64,000 bases of DNA from Cadophora sp. MPI-SDFR-AT-0126 (GCA_020747065.1 JAGMVK010000003.1:372001-436000); one strand, 5' to 3'. Positions 24,279 to 36,872 are shown, numbered from the stretch's first letter. Notes: generated by a model not told the origin, from the sequence alone. Made by a program: numbers and translations.

Positions 24279-26279
24279 ATGGATCTCCTTACACTTACAG
24301 CTGACGAGCTTCAAAATCAGCTACAGTGTGGAGCAATCACAGGTGTGCAGCTAGTCCAGCAGTGTATCGACCAGATTCGACGTTACGATGATTATTTGCA
24401 TGCTGTTATCCAAGTATCCCCTATTGCGCTCCAACATGCGAAGCTGCTTCACGAGGAGCGCTTATCGGGCAGGATCAGAGGCCCGCTTCATGGAATCCCA
24501 ATCCTCCTCAAGGTATGATCTCCGAGTCCTTACTTTTATTTAATAGCGTATTTGGGCTGACGGTCATTGAAGGATAACATCGATACTGATCCCGGAATGG
24601 GCATGGACACGACATCCGGCTGTCTTGCACTAGCCGGTTCGCGCCCGAAGAGAAATGCTGAGATTGTTGAAAGGGTTTGAACTCACTAAAAGCGTGCATT
24701 GACCGGCTGTTGATTGCTTTATAGATGATCAGTGCGGGGATGATTATATTAGGGAAAGCCAACCTATCTGTATGTGATGCAGTCACGAACTTCGAAAAGC
24801 CTTTACTAATTTCAACAGGAATTAAGCGGAATCAAGTAAGGAACACGTTTTTGGCACGTTCCGGTTTATGCTAAAGTATATACAGAGGACTCCGTCAGAT
24901 GCCTGGTGGTTCAACTATTGGAGGGCAAACCCAGTCGGCTTACACGACTGGCGATGTAAATCCAAACGACAAGGTCCTCGACCACTCGGTCTGTCCCTGT
25001 GTTGATTTCTCTGCGAGAATGATTCGCTGATAGCTTCCATAGTCACCATCCGGCTCCTCTACAGGATCTGCTGTCGCAGTGAGTGCAGGATATGCCCCGC
25101 TGGCCATAGGAACAGACACAGGAGGATCCTTAATCATTCCAAGCAGCAGAGCAGCGCTCTACGCTTTACGACCAACAATGGGCCTCATTTCGCAGGATGG
25201 CATCATTCCTATCTCTTATGATCACGACGCCGCAGGGCCGATGGCAAAGTCTGTCCTGGACATAGCAAACATGTTAGATGTGTTGGCCAGTTTGTCTGGA
25301 CCGGGAGGTTCTCTATATGCCGCAAGCCTTGCTGGAGGTTTCGGGAGTCTGAAGATCGGAGCTCTTCCGGTGAAGGAGTGGCTGTTTCCAGAAGGTGTGA
25401 TGAGCTACGATGAAGACACAACGGGCCAGCTTGTGACTATGCCCCATCAATCCCTTAATCAGGACGAATGCGGTTAACATTGAACAGATTTCCAAGATAG
25501 ATGCAGCGTATGAGAAAATTGATTCTCTGGCTGGGACCTTCAAGAAGGTTGACATGATCAAACCAAGGGCATTGTTCCCCGCCGGGGGGTTCAGCATATA
25601 TGATCTATACAGTATGTCATACGAACCATTCAGCAAGTCACATACTCATAGTTGCAGCAATGCGGCTCAAGAAAGCACTAGAGGAATATCTGGCGCACCG
25701 GGAGAGTTCTCCGGTGAGAACGCTTGACGATATCATTGCCTTAAACAATGGCCATGCTACAACAGAAAAACTTGCTCGTATGTCGATCTGATCTACTGGC
25801 AAAGTTTTACTTGACTGATTGGATTGGCCTTAGCATTCGACAATCAGGAGACCCTCATTCAAGCCGCAGGATCCAAAATGTCTGATGCCGAGCACAAAGT
25901 TCTTCTTGAAGAAACTAGATCGGTCGGACGAGAGCAGGGGATCGACAAGTCCCTGAAAGATTTCGATGTCGACGTTATCATCGGCCCTGCAGATTCTTCT
26001 GTCAACCTAATCATTGCTGCTGCTGGCAAGTTGGATCTCCACCAGTCCATATCCTCACTGCGAAAGAACCGTTTCTGACTATGGAGAACAGGATATCCTT
26101 CCGCGACAGTGCCCCTTTCGTACCTTGATTACAATGGTCGTCCATTCGGACTCATCGCCTTCACCACCGCTGGCGGTGAGAAAACACTGCTAAGATTCAT
26201 GAAGGCTTGGGAGGATACGTTTCCAAAAAGACGGGTTCCGAAAAACCTTGTGCGAGGAGACCTGGTTGGAGTAGAATAG
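24279..26279 (+). CDS. Amidase-signature family amidohydrolase
   Basis: Plus-strand gene with at least eight short introns. Exon 1 is 24279-24512. The predicted chain opens MDLLTLTADELQ, shows HGIPILLKDNID with catalytic Lys78, and contains PSGSSTGSAVAVSAG, the Ser-cis-Ser motif of the amidase signature, reached through the intron after DHS near 24990-25050. Further family blocks are GTDTGGSLIIPSSRAALY, PTMGLISQDGIIPIS and GPMAKSVLDIANMLD. The C-terminus is DVIIGPADS ... GRPFGLIAFTTAGGE. The enzyme would hydrolyse carboxylic amides, with no signal peptide and so probably in the cytosol; the substrate is unknown. All catalytic residues are present. A few exon borders in the 3' half (around 25610, 25780 and 26025) are approximate. 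It stands alone, without an evident cluster. Confidence 0.85.
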
Positions 26280-26667
26280 GGGAGAATAAGCTAGACGGGT
26301 TTAGATGAGATGGTATTTTCATGAACGGCAATACATTGTTTGATCTGTGCGCAATTTTAATGCATTTGCGAAAGTGACATGTGATTTCGGAAGATTATCT
26401 GGCCACGGCTTTGAATCATGATGAAAATCAACGAGGCGAAACGGCGGACAACGAGAGTTTGAGGACGCCAAGCGGCCCTGGCTGTCTGAAGCAGGGCCCC
26501 TCTGGCTCGAGAAACAAGGCAATACTTGCAGATGAGATCCTGACTTTCGATGTGCAGTATATGATGACATGTATAGCGTACCACGCAGGAGCCAGAGGCT
26601 GCTACATCTCCCAAGTTCCCGTGATTATACCTTGTATCCGAAAACCTCTCTGCAGAACCTCCGCTCC
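26280..26667. other. Convergent 3' spacer
   Basis: This is the 3' region between the amidase and the minus-strand mitochondrial protein gene. Nothing else is seen. Confidence 0.35.
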
Positions 26668-27015
26668 TCAAAGTCTGGCCTCAACGTAATCCATAACCGG
26701 CGGAACAGCATATGGCCAGAACATAACAATAGCCACGACGGGGAAGTACCTGTTTGTGTACAAAGATCAGCAAATGACCATTTCTCATTTCTGCTCGAGG
26801 TTTCTTCGCGGAGGGAACGCGGGTAGGGGAACGATGGGAACCCACATCATGGCAACACCACCGGCATTCTTAATGTGTGATCCCCAAGCAGACTGCCCAT
26901 TTGTGGCAGCTGGGACACGAGCCGTGGCGTATGATCTGAACTGTTGGACGCCTGCGCGTTGGAACTTTGTTCGCGCGAGGGCGGAAAGGATGGGGCTTCG
27001 TGCGATGGGAGACAT
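26668..27015 (-). CDS. Small mitochondrial membrane protein, unrecognised (83 aa)
   Basis: Two exons (27015-26846 and 26749-26668) give 83 residues. The 96-nt intron has a GTGGGT donor and TGCTGAT branch site. The N-terminus SPIARSPILSALARTKFQR is basic, Ser/Ala-rich and without acidic residues, and is followed by FRSYA; this is a typical matrix-targeting presequence with a cleavage-like R-x-Y/S context. The C-terminal half contains HIKNAGGVAMMYF, then one hydrophobic span (PVVAIVMFWPYAVPPVM), and ends DYVEARL. Size and layout resemble small accessory subunits of respiratory complexes or ATP synthase, but I cannot assign it to a known subunit. It is easily missed because each exon is short and other strands have longer open frames. 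Confidence 0.68.
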
Positions 27016-29400
27016 GGCGGTGGGTGGTAGAGTGGAGATTTGATTTGGTTTGGCTTGGTTTGGGGTTTGAAAGAGCGGTAGCCTCTACGGGCGAGAGAGG
27101 TCGAGAGAACTGTACACGAATATTATCCGAAGTTTGCGAGATAGATAGAAATTGATGGAAGTCGAGATATCGAGAGTGATTGTTTTCAGTCAGGAACAGG
27201 AACTGAAGGAGATGGAAGTCGAGTTCCCCTTCTCCTCCCTTTCCACAAGTCCCGAGTACCCGCCGCGTGAAACCAACAGCCCATGGTTGCAGGAGCATCA
27301 GCAAGCCAGTGACCCCGGATCCTCCTCCTCTTACCACAAACGTGTGAGTGCTGACTGCTAACTGGTCTGCTATTGGTGGTGGTACTGCTACCCCGCACCT
27401 CACTACTCAAGGCGTAGCGTCAACCCCGGATAAAGCGGAGATGGTCCCTGGAGAATCCATGCAGGGTCTTGAGCTGGGGCGGCTGGACCCTCAAGGGATA
27501 TTCGAATGCAAATGGGGACCATCAGGTCAATGAGTGATCCTGATGCGAAGAAATGATGCGAAAGACGACAAGACACAAGCGAAAATTGACAGAGACTTCT
27601 GTTTACAGCGATCTCGGAATAAATATAAAAACAATGAAAGTAAAGGAAATAGCTCCAGCAGTTGGCCATAGGGCACTTAGCCATCGACACAAACCTGTCC
27701 TGGTCCACAGTCAAAGAACCACATTCTCGCTCCAGCAAGAAGTAGAACAGACGCTGCAAAGATTGATGGCATATCTGCGCAGATTCTCACTGAGAGTGTT
27801 ACCAGTTACAATCACGAATATAGAACCAAAGGCTCGCCTTGTCCTCTGCTGTGCATAGTCCCAACCTTCGTCGGTGGTCCCTCCCATATGACAGGCAATG
27901 AATATTCGATGTGAAGTTATCGCCAGGTTTCTTGAAGAAATCAAACATATGCGAGATGGAATCCAGCGCAATGGCAGATAGGTATCTCTCAAGCTTCTGA
28001 GATCTGTGTTCGCCCTACTTCTCAATTTGTTCTTGTCCCTCCTCAATCCTTCGACCGCAATGCACAACACTTGTACAACACTTGTAAATTCGTAGAGGAT
28101 CTGCGATCAGAGGTCGGGAATGGCCGGCACAATGGTCAAGCATCTGAGATATTGCACTACTTGGGGAATAGGTTCTGGCAATCGCGCAGAGGAAGGAGTA
28201 GTTCGGGCAGGGTTCGAAGAGTTCGAGAGAGAGCAAGCGTTTCGATAGGGAACCGGAATGAGGAATCGAATTGCAGGATAGAGCGCAACTATCAAGCTGA
28301 ACTACTATTGACGATGTATCAACAAGCAGACAAGAAGGATTGAGCGAGATCTGAAGAGAAAGAATGGCCGTCATAAGAAAGACAAGGGAAACCAAAACCC
28401 GAAGATGCAATCGACGGCCTGCGAGGACATGTTTGGAACAGGATACTTAGCGGTCGCAATTGCCACGAATGAAGCTATGAGAGGTTCATCAATACACAGC
28501 AACTGATAGAATCGGCCATCCACGGAATTGAGCGTCGAGGGTACTCAATTTTCAGTCAGTGGAAGAACGATTGTCACCACTATGAAGCTTGGGGGGAAAT
28601 AAATTGGAGCCTCTAGTGGATGCTCAGAAATGCTTAGAGCGGCGTAGACCGAAGTATGCCCCACATCGCTTCGCCGAGCGATTTCTCAACGACGACGACA
28701 ACATTGATCCATCTGAGCTTCTCTTCCTCGAAGACTACATCGAATCACGACAGACACTTTTACTGCTATGTGCACTCGGTATGCTCTCCTCACGTTCCAC
28801 TAACAATGCTCAACGATTGCAAAGTACGGTGTTTCTCGCCGACTTGCTTAACGTCAAGCCTTGAGAACGCACATTCCAGCTTACCAAACCTGCTACGCAT
28901 CTACGAGCCACTCGAGGGTGTCCGAGCACATATCTTCTCATATCTTCAGATTCTTATCAGCAAAACAGCTCTCGGTCGAGTATCTGTCGGCCCCGACTCT
29001 CGAAGGAGACACAGTACAAAAGCCAAGCCTGGGCATCCCCTCCTTGGATAAGCCCCTCATTGGACGCCTTGGGAGCTTGAACACAAACACCCCGCCAGAG
29101 AAAGTCAATTGCCCCGCATCGAGATGCAGCTTCAGACGAAAGATGCAGTGTCAGCAAAGTTTTACTTCTGAAGGAGTGACTAAATGGTGGGTTGGTGGAA
29201 AGAGCCCCTCTGGTATGCTCTTGGCTGCGGTTTTCCTGAGGTAGCACCACTTCCGCGGGCAGATAGCATCCATAGGTAGGTGATATATAGGTAAGACAGT
29301 TTTCCTTATCCCACTCTCCTCTTCTCTTTTCCTCCCTTCTCTTGTGATTTCCTTACTTTGAAGCTACTTCTCAAGTGAAGTTTACGGCTTGTCAACCAGC
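27016..29400. other. Intergenic, no supported gene
   Basis: Several open stretches occur on both strands: 27403-27759 minus, 28015-28410 minus, and 28589-29244 plus. None starts with a good ATG and none shows a family motif. A possible plus-strand exon pair around 28620-29050, with an intron-like CTAAC...CAAAG segment near 28780-28826, is too weak to call. Confidence 0.3.
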
Positions 29401-30947
29401 ATGTTGTCAACCATTATCACCGCAGCAGGACTTGCATCGGTCGTTGTTGGAGAGACGATCCATGGCGTTACTATCTTCTCTCGTCATGGAGACCGTATGT
29501 CCATTTCTAGCACCTGCGGATTCTCCCAGACAATTGGCTAATTTGGCTCTTACAGGAACCTCCAAACACTACTCCGGCTACCAATTGACCCCTCTTGGGT
29601 TCACCGAGAACTTCGAAGTCGGATCCGACTACCGGGACCTATACATTGCCGACGGAGCTTCCAAGCAGATCCTTGGTATCTCGGCCTCGAAATATGTACC
29701 TTCTCAAGTCTTTGCTAGTGCACCAGATCAGCAAGTGTGTCCCTCATAGCTTCGTTCAGAAGCGCCAATGACTGACGATCTGCGAACAGGTTCTTCTTAA
29801 TACAGCGACTGCCTTCCTCCAGGGTCTCTATCCTCCCCTCGAAGCAATCAATGCCACACTCGCAGTTCAATCTCTGAATAATGGCACCTCATACATAAAC
29901 CCCCTGAACGGGTACCAATACGTCGTCCTGCACGGCGAGGAAAGCACTGCGCCGGATACCATATGGATCAAAGGAGATGAAGGATGCACCGCCACTACCA
30001 AATTCCAAGGCACTTTCGAGGAGTCCGCAGAGTTCGCATCTCGCACCGAGAGTACCAGAGTGTTCTACCAGCAATTCTGGGATGTCCTCAAGAATGTTTA
30101 CGACTACACCCCGGACATGCTCAGCTACGACAAAGCATACGACATCTTCGACCTGATCAACGTAGCAACCATCCACAATGCATCCCTCGCATCGAACATC
30201 ACAGACGAGCAGCTCTTCCAGCTCCGTACTCTTGCCGACTCCGCTGAATTCGGATACAACTACAACCGCACACAGACTGGTCGATCCATTGGTGGTCAGA
30301 CTCTCCTCGGCGGAATATTCGCGCAACTTAATCAAACTGTCTCCTCCAAGGGAAAACTTAAGTTCTCCCTCCTTGCAGGCAGCTATGACAATTTCATGGC
30401 GTCTTTCGGCCTCATGAACTTGACATCCGCCAATGCCGATTTCTACGGTCTCCCAAGCTACGCTTCAACCATGTCATTCGAGCTCTTCACCGAAGAAGAC
30501 ACAACGAGCTTTCCTACCAACCTCGATGACCTCAACGTCCGCTTCCTTTTCCGCAACGGCTCAGATGCCGGAGCTACACCAACCGTCTATCCACTTTTCG
30601 GCGGTACCGCAACATCCCTCCCATGGGGCGAATTCTCAGCTCAAATCAAAGCAAGGGCCATCACGTCCGTGGGACAATGGTGCTCCGCTTGCAATGCTAC
30701 ACAGTCATTCTGTCCATCTAATTCCGGATCCTCATCTACCACGCCATCTGTCTCTGAACCTGAGAACGATGATGGTGGAAGCGGAGGTATCTCGAATGCC
30801 GTTGCTGGTGTCATTGGAGCGGTTGTAACACTTGCTGTTGTCGCCCTCGCTGGGTTGGCGTTCTGGTTGGTGAGGAGAAAGCGAGCCCCATCGTCGACTG
30901 TGGAGCATGCAGTTCCTATGGAGAAGAAGACGAGTTTGTCGAGTTAG
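29401..30947 (+). CDS. Membrane-anchored histidine phosphatase (acid phosphatase-like)
   Basis: Three exons (29401-29494, 29556-29734, 29790-30947) encode 476 residues. A signal peptide (LSTIITAAGLASVVVG) precedes the family motif RHGDR at residues 28-32, which carries the catalytic His. The RHG-x-R motif lacks the usual following Pro (RHGDRTSK). Where classical acid phosphatases have a second His-Asp pair, this protein has GSYDNF, with Tyr in place of His. Several N-x-S/T sites fit a secreted domain. A Ser/Thr/Gly-rich stalk leads to a membrane span (GVIGAVVTLAVVALAGLAFWL) and a basic RRKR tail, so the catalytic domain should face outside. Many fungi have such membrane-tethered relatives. 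Activity may be low or altered; that is inference. Confidence 0.86.
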
Positions 30948-31808
30948 GTGAAGCCAAAGCATCAGCTATGGAGAAAATGCCTTCATTCGAGCTCTAATGT
31001 TGCATGAATTGACACGATGCCATGGGAACGAAAAGCTTGGTGGTGTTCCTGTCTCTGATTTAATTTTGTGCCATTTTTAGAGAGATTATCAAGTTACTCG
31101 AATAAGCTAATTACATTATTCGCTTCCCTCTTTTCATTCTAATGTATTAAGACGTCTCGACTTATGTTCCTACTCCAAAAGTTCGCGCTCCTGTCAATTA
31201 TGCATCGTTGCAAGTGAGCCCCTTGCCCGTCCCGTCCCCAGTTGTCCTCAAGCGAGTAAACAACAACAAATGGTTCCAGAGTTTTGGGAAAGGCTCAGGC
31301 ATGGGCCTATTCCCTGTAAGTTCCCACAGATCATGCTAGAGGCGGTCTATGTCCACCCACTCTTATCATCAAGCCCGAAAAATCTAGCGCAAATCCCCCA
31401 TTTAGCCTGAAGTGTTGGCTCGCGGGGTCCTGAATGCGGGGTGGTACCTGCCAAGTCAACCAAACATCCCACTACGGAGATCCTCCCCAACTGTTGCCGC
31501 GCACCATCGACGTCTTCAGGAGTCTGTAAAGAAATAATGTTACGCTGACAAGTTCGTTGTCCACTTTCGATACATTCATAGGTCTGAATGAAGTCATGAT
31601 CTTCATCCAATCTTTCATTCGGGCAAAATGCCCCCGAAAGATCGGCTGCCGGCTTCACGGAAGAACGAATTTCCCATTCTGAATGACATGGACAGTAATT
31701 GAGCCTGAGTCTGGGTAGAGTATAAAACTTCATTATTTCCTCCAGGAATACTCGCTTCGATGGAAGCTTTCGTACCTTAACAGTCTCGTTGTCCTTGTCT
31801 TTGTCGTC
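30948..31808. other. Intergenic, promoter side of the GH43 gene
   Basis: A minus-strand ATG frame (31347-31733, 128 aa) lies here but has no domain and covers the GH43 promoter, so I do not call it. One GGCTAA (minus strand, 31402-31407) matches the XlnR/Xlr1 core, a single copy that could be chance. Confidence 0.35.
31721..31727 (+). promoter_or_regulatory. TATA box of the GH43 gene
   Basis: TATAAAA lies 82-88 nt upstream of the GH43 start codon. Confidence 0.5.
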
Positions 31809-33704
31809 ATGCTGTTCAGGTATCTCTTACCATTTGTAGGCTTAGTAGTCTCTGCCTTAGCCACAAATTCGACATACCTGAATCCTATACTGCCAGGTTT
31901 TCATCCAGATCCAAGCTGCATATTCGTCCCTGAGCTTGACGATAGGTATTTTTGCGCGTCGTCGAGTTTCCTCGTCTTTCCTGGAATTCGTAGGTCTCTC
32001 CTCGCACCTCATGCCATCAGCCTTCCACTATTCCTCGAACATATAGAATTGGAGCTAACAAAAGCACCCAGCAATCCACGCAAGCAAGGACCTCAGATCC
32101 TGGAAACTCATATCCAATGCCCTCTCTCGTCCCTCTCAACTTCCTCTCCTCAATACCACCAAGCGTGCAACCTCTGGAATCTGGGCCTCTACACTCCGCT
32201 ACCACGCCGGCACATTTTACGTCTTCACCACCCACGTGTTCGATGACTACCCAAAGAACGCCACAAACAGGTTCGATAATCTCGTCTTCAGCACGAAGAA
32301 TCCCTATTCCTCGTCCGCATGGTCCGATCCTCTACATTTCAACTTCGCCGGATACGATGTCTCTCCATTCTGGCATGACGATGATAAGTTATACATCACT
32401 GGTACGTTCGCATGGGAGGTAACCCCGGGCATTCAAATGTTCACATTGGATATGAAGAGTGGAGCTGTTGGTCCAGTCCGCAACATCTGGAACGGAACTG
32501 GAGCGTCTGCCCCTGAAGGTCCGCATATCTACCACCGCGACGGGTACTATTACCTCCTGATAGCGGAAGGCGGCACGGGAGTTGGACATAGGGTGAGCAT
32601 GGCGCGGTCGAAATTGATCGAGGGTCCGTATGAAAGTAATCCAAGTAATCCTGTGCTCACGAATGCGAATTCGACGAGTTACTTCCAGAATCTGGGACAT
32701 GCGGATTTGTTTCAGGATAAGAGGGGCAAGTGGTGGGCTGTTGCGTTAAGTGTGAGGGAGGCAGTGGATGGGAGTTATCCTATGGGGAGGGAGACGGTCA
32801 TGACGCCGGTCACCTGGAAGATAGGGGAATGGCCTGTGTTCGAGCCTGTGACGGGACAGATGAATGGGTGGTGGTTGGATGAGGAGGATCCTCCCAGGAA
32901 AGGCGAAGGATCGTTGGTTGCTGCTGGTGACGAGGTTGATTTTATGCCTGGGGAGGGATTCAAGCTGGAGTTTGTGCATTGGAGATTTCCTGTTCCGGGA
33001 AGTTATGTTATTGGTCCGAAGGGGCATGAAGGGGGTTTGCAGTTGGCTTCTAGTGAGGCGAATTTGACGGGTCATGATGGGAGGAGTGCGGAGCCGAAGG
33101 GTCAGACATTTATTGGCAGACGGCAAGTAAACTCGCTATTTACGTTTGGGGTTACGTTTGATGTTGAAGAAGTCAAGGTGCCTGAGCAGGAGGTCGGTGT
33201 GAGCGTGTTTTTGGATCAGGTATGTCGCTCCTTTCGGTTCCAGTCTTCTCTTCCCTTCCTGCGTCTCCTAACTTATTTTCGCGGCAGAAAATATACACAT
33301 AGCTGACTGTTTCTCTACAGCTCCACCATTATGACCTCGGCCTCGTCATCTCCTCCAACGCCAGCACTCCATTCCTCCGCCTTCGCGGCATCACCACAGT
33401 CCCAACATTCACATCCCCCACGATCGCCATTCTTCCCATCCCCACTTCTTGGCTCCTTTCAGCAACCAAGCAACTCTCCTTCCAAATCCGCATGTCGAAC
33501 TTAACGCACTACACATTCTCTGCAGGACCCGTAGGCAAGCCGAGTCTGATGCCGGATGTGGGCGTCGCACCGGCGTTGGGTCTTACTTGGGGGTTTACGG
33601 GGGCGTTGGTTGGTGTTTATGCGACTAGCAATGATGGGAGTGTGGGGTTTAAAAGCTGGGTTAGAGGGTGGAGGTATGTGGGGGAGGGGCAGGTTGTTGA
33701 GTAA
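31809..33704 (+). CDS. Secreted GH43-type glycosidase (beta-xylosidase/arabinofuranosidase-like)
   Basis: Three exons (31809-31989, 32072-33219, 33321-33704) encode 570 residues with a signal peptide (MLFRYLLPFVGLVVSALA). The five-bladed propeller domain starts at NPILPGFHPDPSC, with general base Asp34. It continues through FDNLVFST, FAGYDVSPFWHDDDKLYITG (pKa-tuning Asp) and ASAPEGPHIYHRDGYYYLL (acid Glu), then GHADLFQDKRGKWW. A C-terminal beta-sandwich domain, usual in GH43 xylosidases, follows and ends with FKSWVRGWRY. It should release xylose or arabinose from hemicellulose outside the cell. All three catalytic carboxylates are present. The second exon ends FLDQ and the third resumes LHHYDLGL, as in relatives. 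TATA box and a possible XlnR site lie upstream. Confidence 0.9.
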
Positions 33705-34460
33705 ATGCGTGAGGCAGGAGGTTGTAATATTTAAGAAATTCTGGTTTCGAGAAGGGCAACGTGTATCAAGTACTGTGGTCAAAGGTAATTTATTCTTGAA
33801 AGGGATTTCGAAATTCCTAATCCTCCACAAGAACAAAGTGCAATCTCCCAAAAGTTGTGACGGCTACCAAAACTACCTGTAATTCAGCAATCTATCAATG
33901 GCGCTGTCTCAACCTCCTATTGAACCCAACATCTAACGGCCTTCAGTCCATCGTAAAAGAAACCTGTGACGGTCCATCAAAACCGCCCGCGCACGGCCAG
34001 CCGTAAATCACGGCCGTCTCGGATTTTTTCTTTCCACCATCCCTCACAAGAAAAAAAACATAGGTCCGTGACTGAAATTGTGACTGTTCTCAGCTTTTGT
34101 TTTGTCCACCCGATTCGGAAAAAGCTTGCTGCGAAATTGTGACGGCTGGTGGAATGCTAGTTGTCTCGATTTCCAGTATCGGGAAGACCTTTGTTCAAGA
34201 TTGTGTGGTACATATGGGAATGTGGGGGAGTCCTTTTCTGAAAAGCGTGGTGCGAACTCGAAACAGGTAGGTGATAGACAGGTGAACCAGAAGAAAAAGG
34301 AAATACAAAGGAAATTTTTATCTCAAGATAGTGTGTCCCATCGTCATGTCCGGCATTTTATGACGGAGACTCTCCTTCTCGTGACATTCTCTGACCCGAC
34401 CCAAACACTTTCTGCACACTTCCATCTCACCAACACCCCCTCTTCACTTTCTGCTCCACT
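33705..34460. other. Convergent 3' intergenic space
   Basis: No gene is seen between the GH43 gene and the minus-strand coiled-coil gene. Confidence 0.35.
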
Positions 34461-35929
34461 TCAGCATTCGAAGACCGGATCATTACAGGTCAAGAAAAAA
34501 TGCTCATAGAGCTCACTTTCCTTCCAAGCAGCCTTCGTCCACTGATAACCAACCCAAACAGAATTCGGAACAGGGAATAGCGGATCATGTTTGTGGACGA
34601 TTTCGTGGTTGTCGATAATCGATATCTCAGGAAATTCGGGGATCGGCTCATCGCAAGCGAAACAAGTGATCATGTCGTTCAACTCGGAAGATCCATTGCT
34701 CCATGTCGGACAGGTCGGTTCGTTGAAAATGGGTTCATTGGATGTGGTGAGTGGTTCGATGGAAGTTGTGATGACGGCGGGGTTTGGAGTGGTGGTGAAA
34801 GGGATGTGAAGTGGACAGACTCCAGCAGAAAAGCAGACGGTTCTAAATACCATAAAGAAACAGAGAAAGGTGAAGAGCTTCTTCCAGCTGAAAGTTAATC
34901 GACTTGAAGCGGTATTTGATGATCGGGGGGCTGGAGCTGGTTGCTTGGTCAAGCCGTTTTTCTCTCGCCAAGCAGTTCTGGTCAGAGGAGGGGTAGGCTT
35001 CGATTGCGATTCGGCTTCTCTCTGTGCGTCGAATTCTTCTGCCAGACTCTGGAGGAGGTTGGCCATACTTTCGATATCTCCCTCTTCTGAAAGCTCTGCT
35101 TCTGTGAAGTGTTGAGAGTTGAAAAGTTCGATCTTTCTTTCATCAGAAGGCATGTCGGCTGTTCGGGCGAAGACAGAGGCTAGAGGTTCTGCCTGGGGTT
35201 CCTCGGCCAGTGGACTGGCGATTGATGGTGAGGGAGGCGGAGTTTCACTGATGTTGAGTTTCGGAAGCTCTTCAAAGTCTTCAACTTCAACAGAGGTTGC
35301 TGCTGCAAGTACTTCTTCCAATCTCTTCAGCTCCTTTCTCATGTCCAACTTCTCTTGTTCAAGGGCTCGGATCCTCATCATAAGCTCCTCAGCCTCTGCA
35401 GATGAGCCAGCACCTGCCACAGGCTCTGCCACCAGAGCAAGATCCTCAACTGGTGGAGTCGAACCACCTACCATCATGTCCAGATTCTCGTCGTTCTTCA
35501 CTTCCATCGGCGCAGTAACTTCAATGCCATCTTGCTTTTCTGCATCTGGCTCTAGCATTTCCTCTATCATGGCAGGATCCATCTTTGGAGCTGGAACCTG
35601 CTCGATCTCTTCGACAGTCTTATTCTCCTTCTCAGCGAAGAGTTTCTCGATCTCCGTCGCTGTTATGGTGGCGGAGATCGCTGGGGGTGGAAGAGCAGAG
35701 AGGGAAGGGACGAGGAGCGTCGAGAAGTTGAATGGCGTCGGGTTCAGAGCTCGCTCACCCGCGAACGTGAGTGGTGCAGAGTGGTATGCTGCATTGTTCT
35801 TGCGCTTTGGGAGGAGGCGGATGGGTCGAACTTTGCCTTCTGGAAAATCTGTCAACTGCTGCTCATGCTGTGGGTGTACGGGCTAAACATACCGACTCCA
35901 AGAGGCCTGAGATTCTTCTCGTCTGCCAT
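34461..35929 (-). CDS. Coiled-coil, single-pass membrane protein, uncharacterised (474 aa)
   Basis: Two exons (35929-35893 and 35848-34461) encode 474 residues starting MADEKNLRPLGVDFPEGKVR. The N-terminal 60 residues are basic and proline-containing. Then comes a long acidic, Pro/Ala/Glu-rich disordered region. A predicted coiled coil around residues 165-200 contains RIRALEQEKLDMRKELKRL. A second acidic stretch follows. A single hydrophobic span near residues 345-365 (LFTFLCFFMVFRTVCF) precedes a Cys-containing C-terminal domain of about 105 residues ending NDPVFEC. The absence of a signal peptide suggests a type II or nuclear/ER membrane topology. I do not recognise the family. The tiny first exon is supported by a clean GTATGT donor and a 44-nt intron. 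Confidence 0.75.
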
Positions 35930-36872
35930 TTTTAATAGTTGATTTGGGGGGTAGATCTTGGTGCGATGTGTAGTTGCGAGGGGTTTTCCTTTCTTCCTTT
36001 TTTGGAAGCAGTGGGCTTGAGATGTGGTGTTGGGGTGATTTGCAGAACTTATCGAAGGCAAGAAGGAATTAAATTTTGTGCGAAAGGATTTAAAATTGCA
36101 AAGCGCTGAGGAAACCGTGAATTCAATTGAGCGGTAGCAAGAGTGCACTCACAATAAGAATCAGTGATGAGGCTGCGCCATCGGCAATCGGCAGGTTGTT
36201 ATTTCGTCGCATATTCACCACAGAACCCAAGGAACGTCAAATTTTCCTTTCGTATTGTTCTCAGCATTTTGAAAATCTTGACAGACCTTAATCGGTGATG
36301 AAAGACAAGAATCTCTGGAAGTAGTACCCTTAGAGTCATTCAGAATATGATATTAAATGGAAAATTACTCCCTTTCTTGAGAAAACAAGAACATTGCTCA
36401 CTTTCAAGGGCCATCATTGTCGTTTGGAGATATGTTGACATTTAAGCGAATAAAGAGAGTCACGTGTCTGGTAGTCTCTTCCGGACAGCGAAGATGAGCC
36501 GCGAAACTTTGAGTCCTTCTGTGCAGCCGAATCTCCGATAATTATGACGGCATCATGGTGATTCTAGAAGTCTACATGAGAAGCGCTGTGGCGGACTGCG
36601 GATCTCGGGGAAATCTGTTGAAGCCCATCACAATGTGCGGCGCATATTATTGAAGCTTCATTGGGGTTCTAGACTTTGTGCGATCAGCACACAGGCTGCC
36701 AGCCATACTTTCAGACGTTCTACCTGATTTGTTATAAATTACTTACCCATCCATTCACCTCCACTGCCTGCCATACTGTAGGTAATTGCTTCTCATCAAT
36801 GTAAGTCGGAGCTCAAATCGCCATTCCAAGTTCTAATGACGCATACACATATTTACTAGCAAAGCTGCGCAG
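35930..36872. other. Intergenic, no gene seen
   Basis: Promoter side of the coiled-coil gene. No coding signal up to the transposon edge. Confidence 0.35.

Noticed and set aside
26870..27403. 177-residue minus-strand frame
   Set aside because: It overlaps the spliced mitochondrial-protein gene in another frame, has low-complexity Pro/Arg/His content and no plausible start context.
28015..28410. Cys-containing minus-strand frame resembling a small secreted protein
   Set aside because: The first codon is TTG, Cys spacing does not fit CFEM or other secreted families, and no intron signals support it.
28589..29244. Possible two-exon plus-strand gene
   Set aside because: There is an intron-like segment, but no ATG start and no family signal; evidence is insufficient.
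31347..31733. 128-residue minus-strand ATG frame
   Set aside because: It lies across the GH43 promoter and TATA box, with no domain; likely chance.
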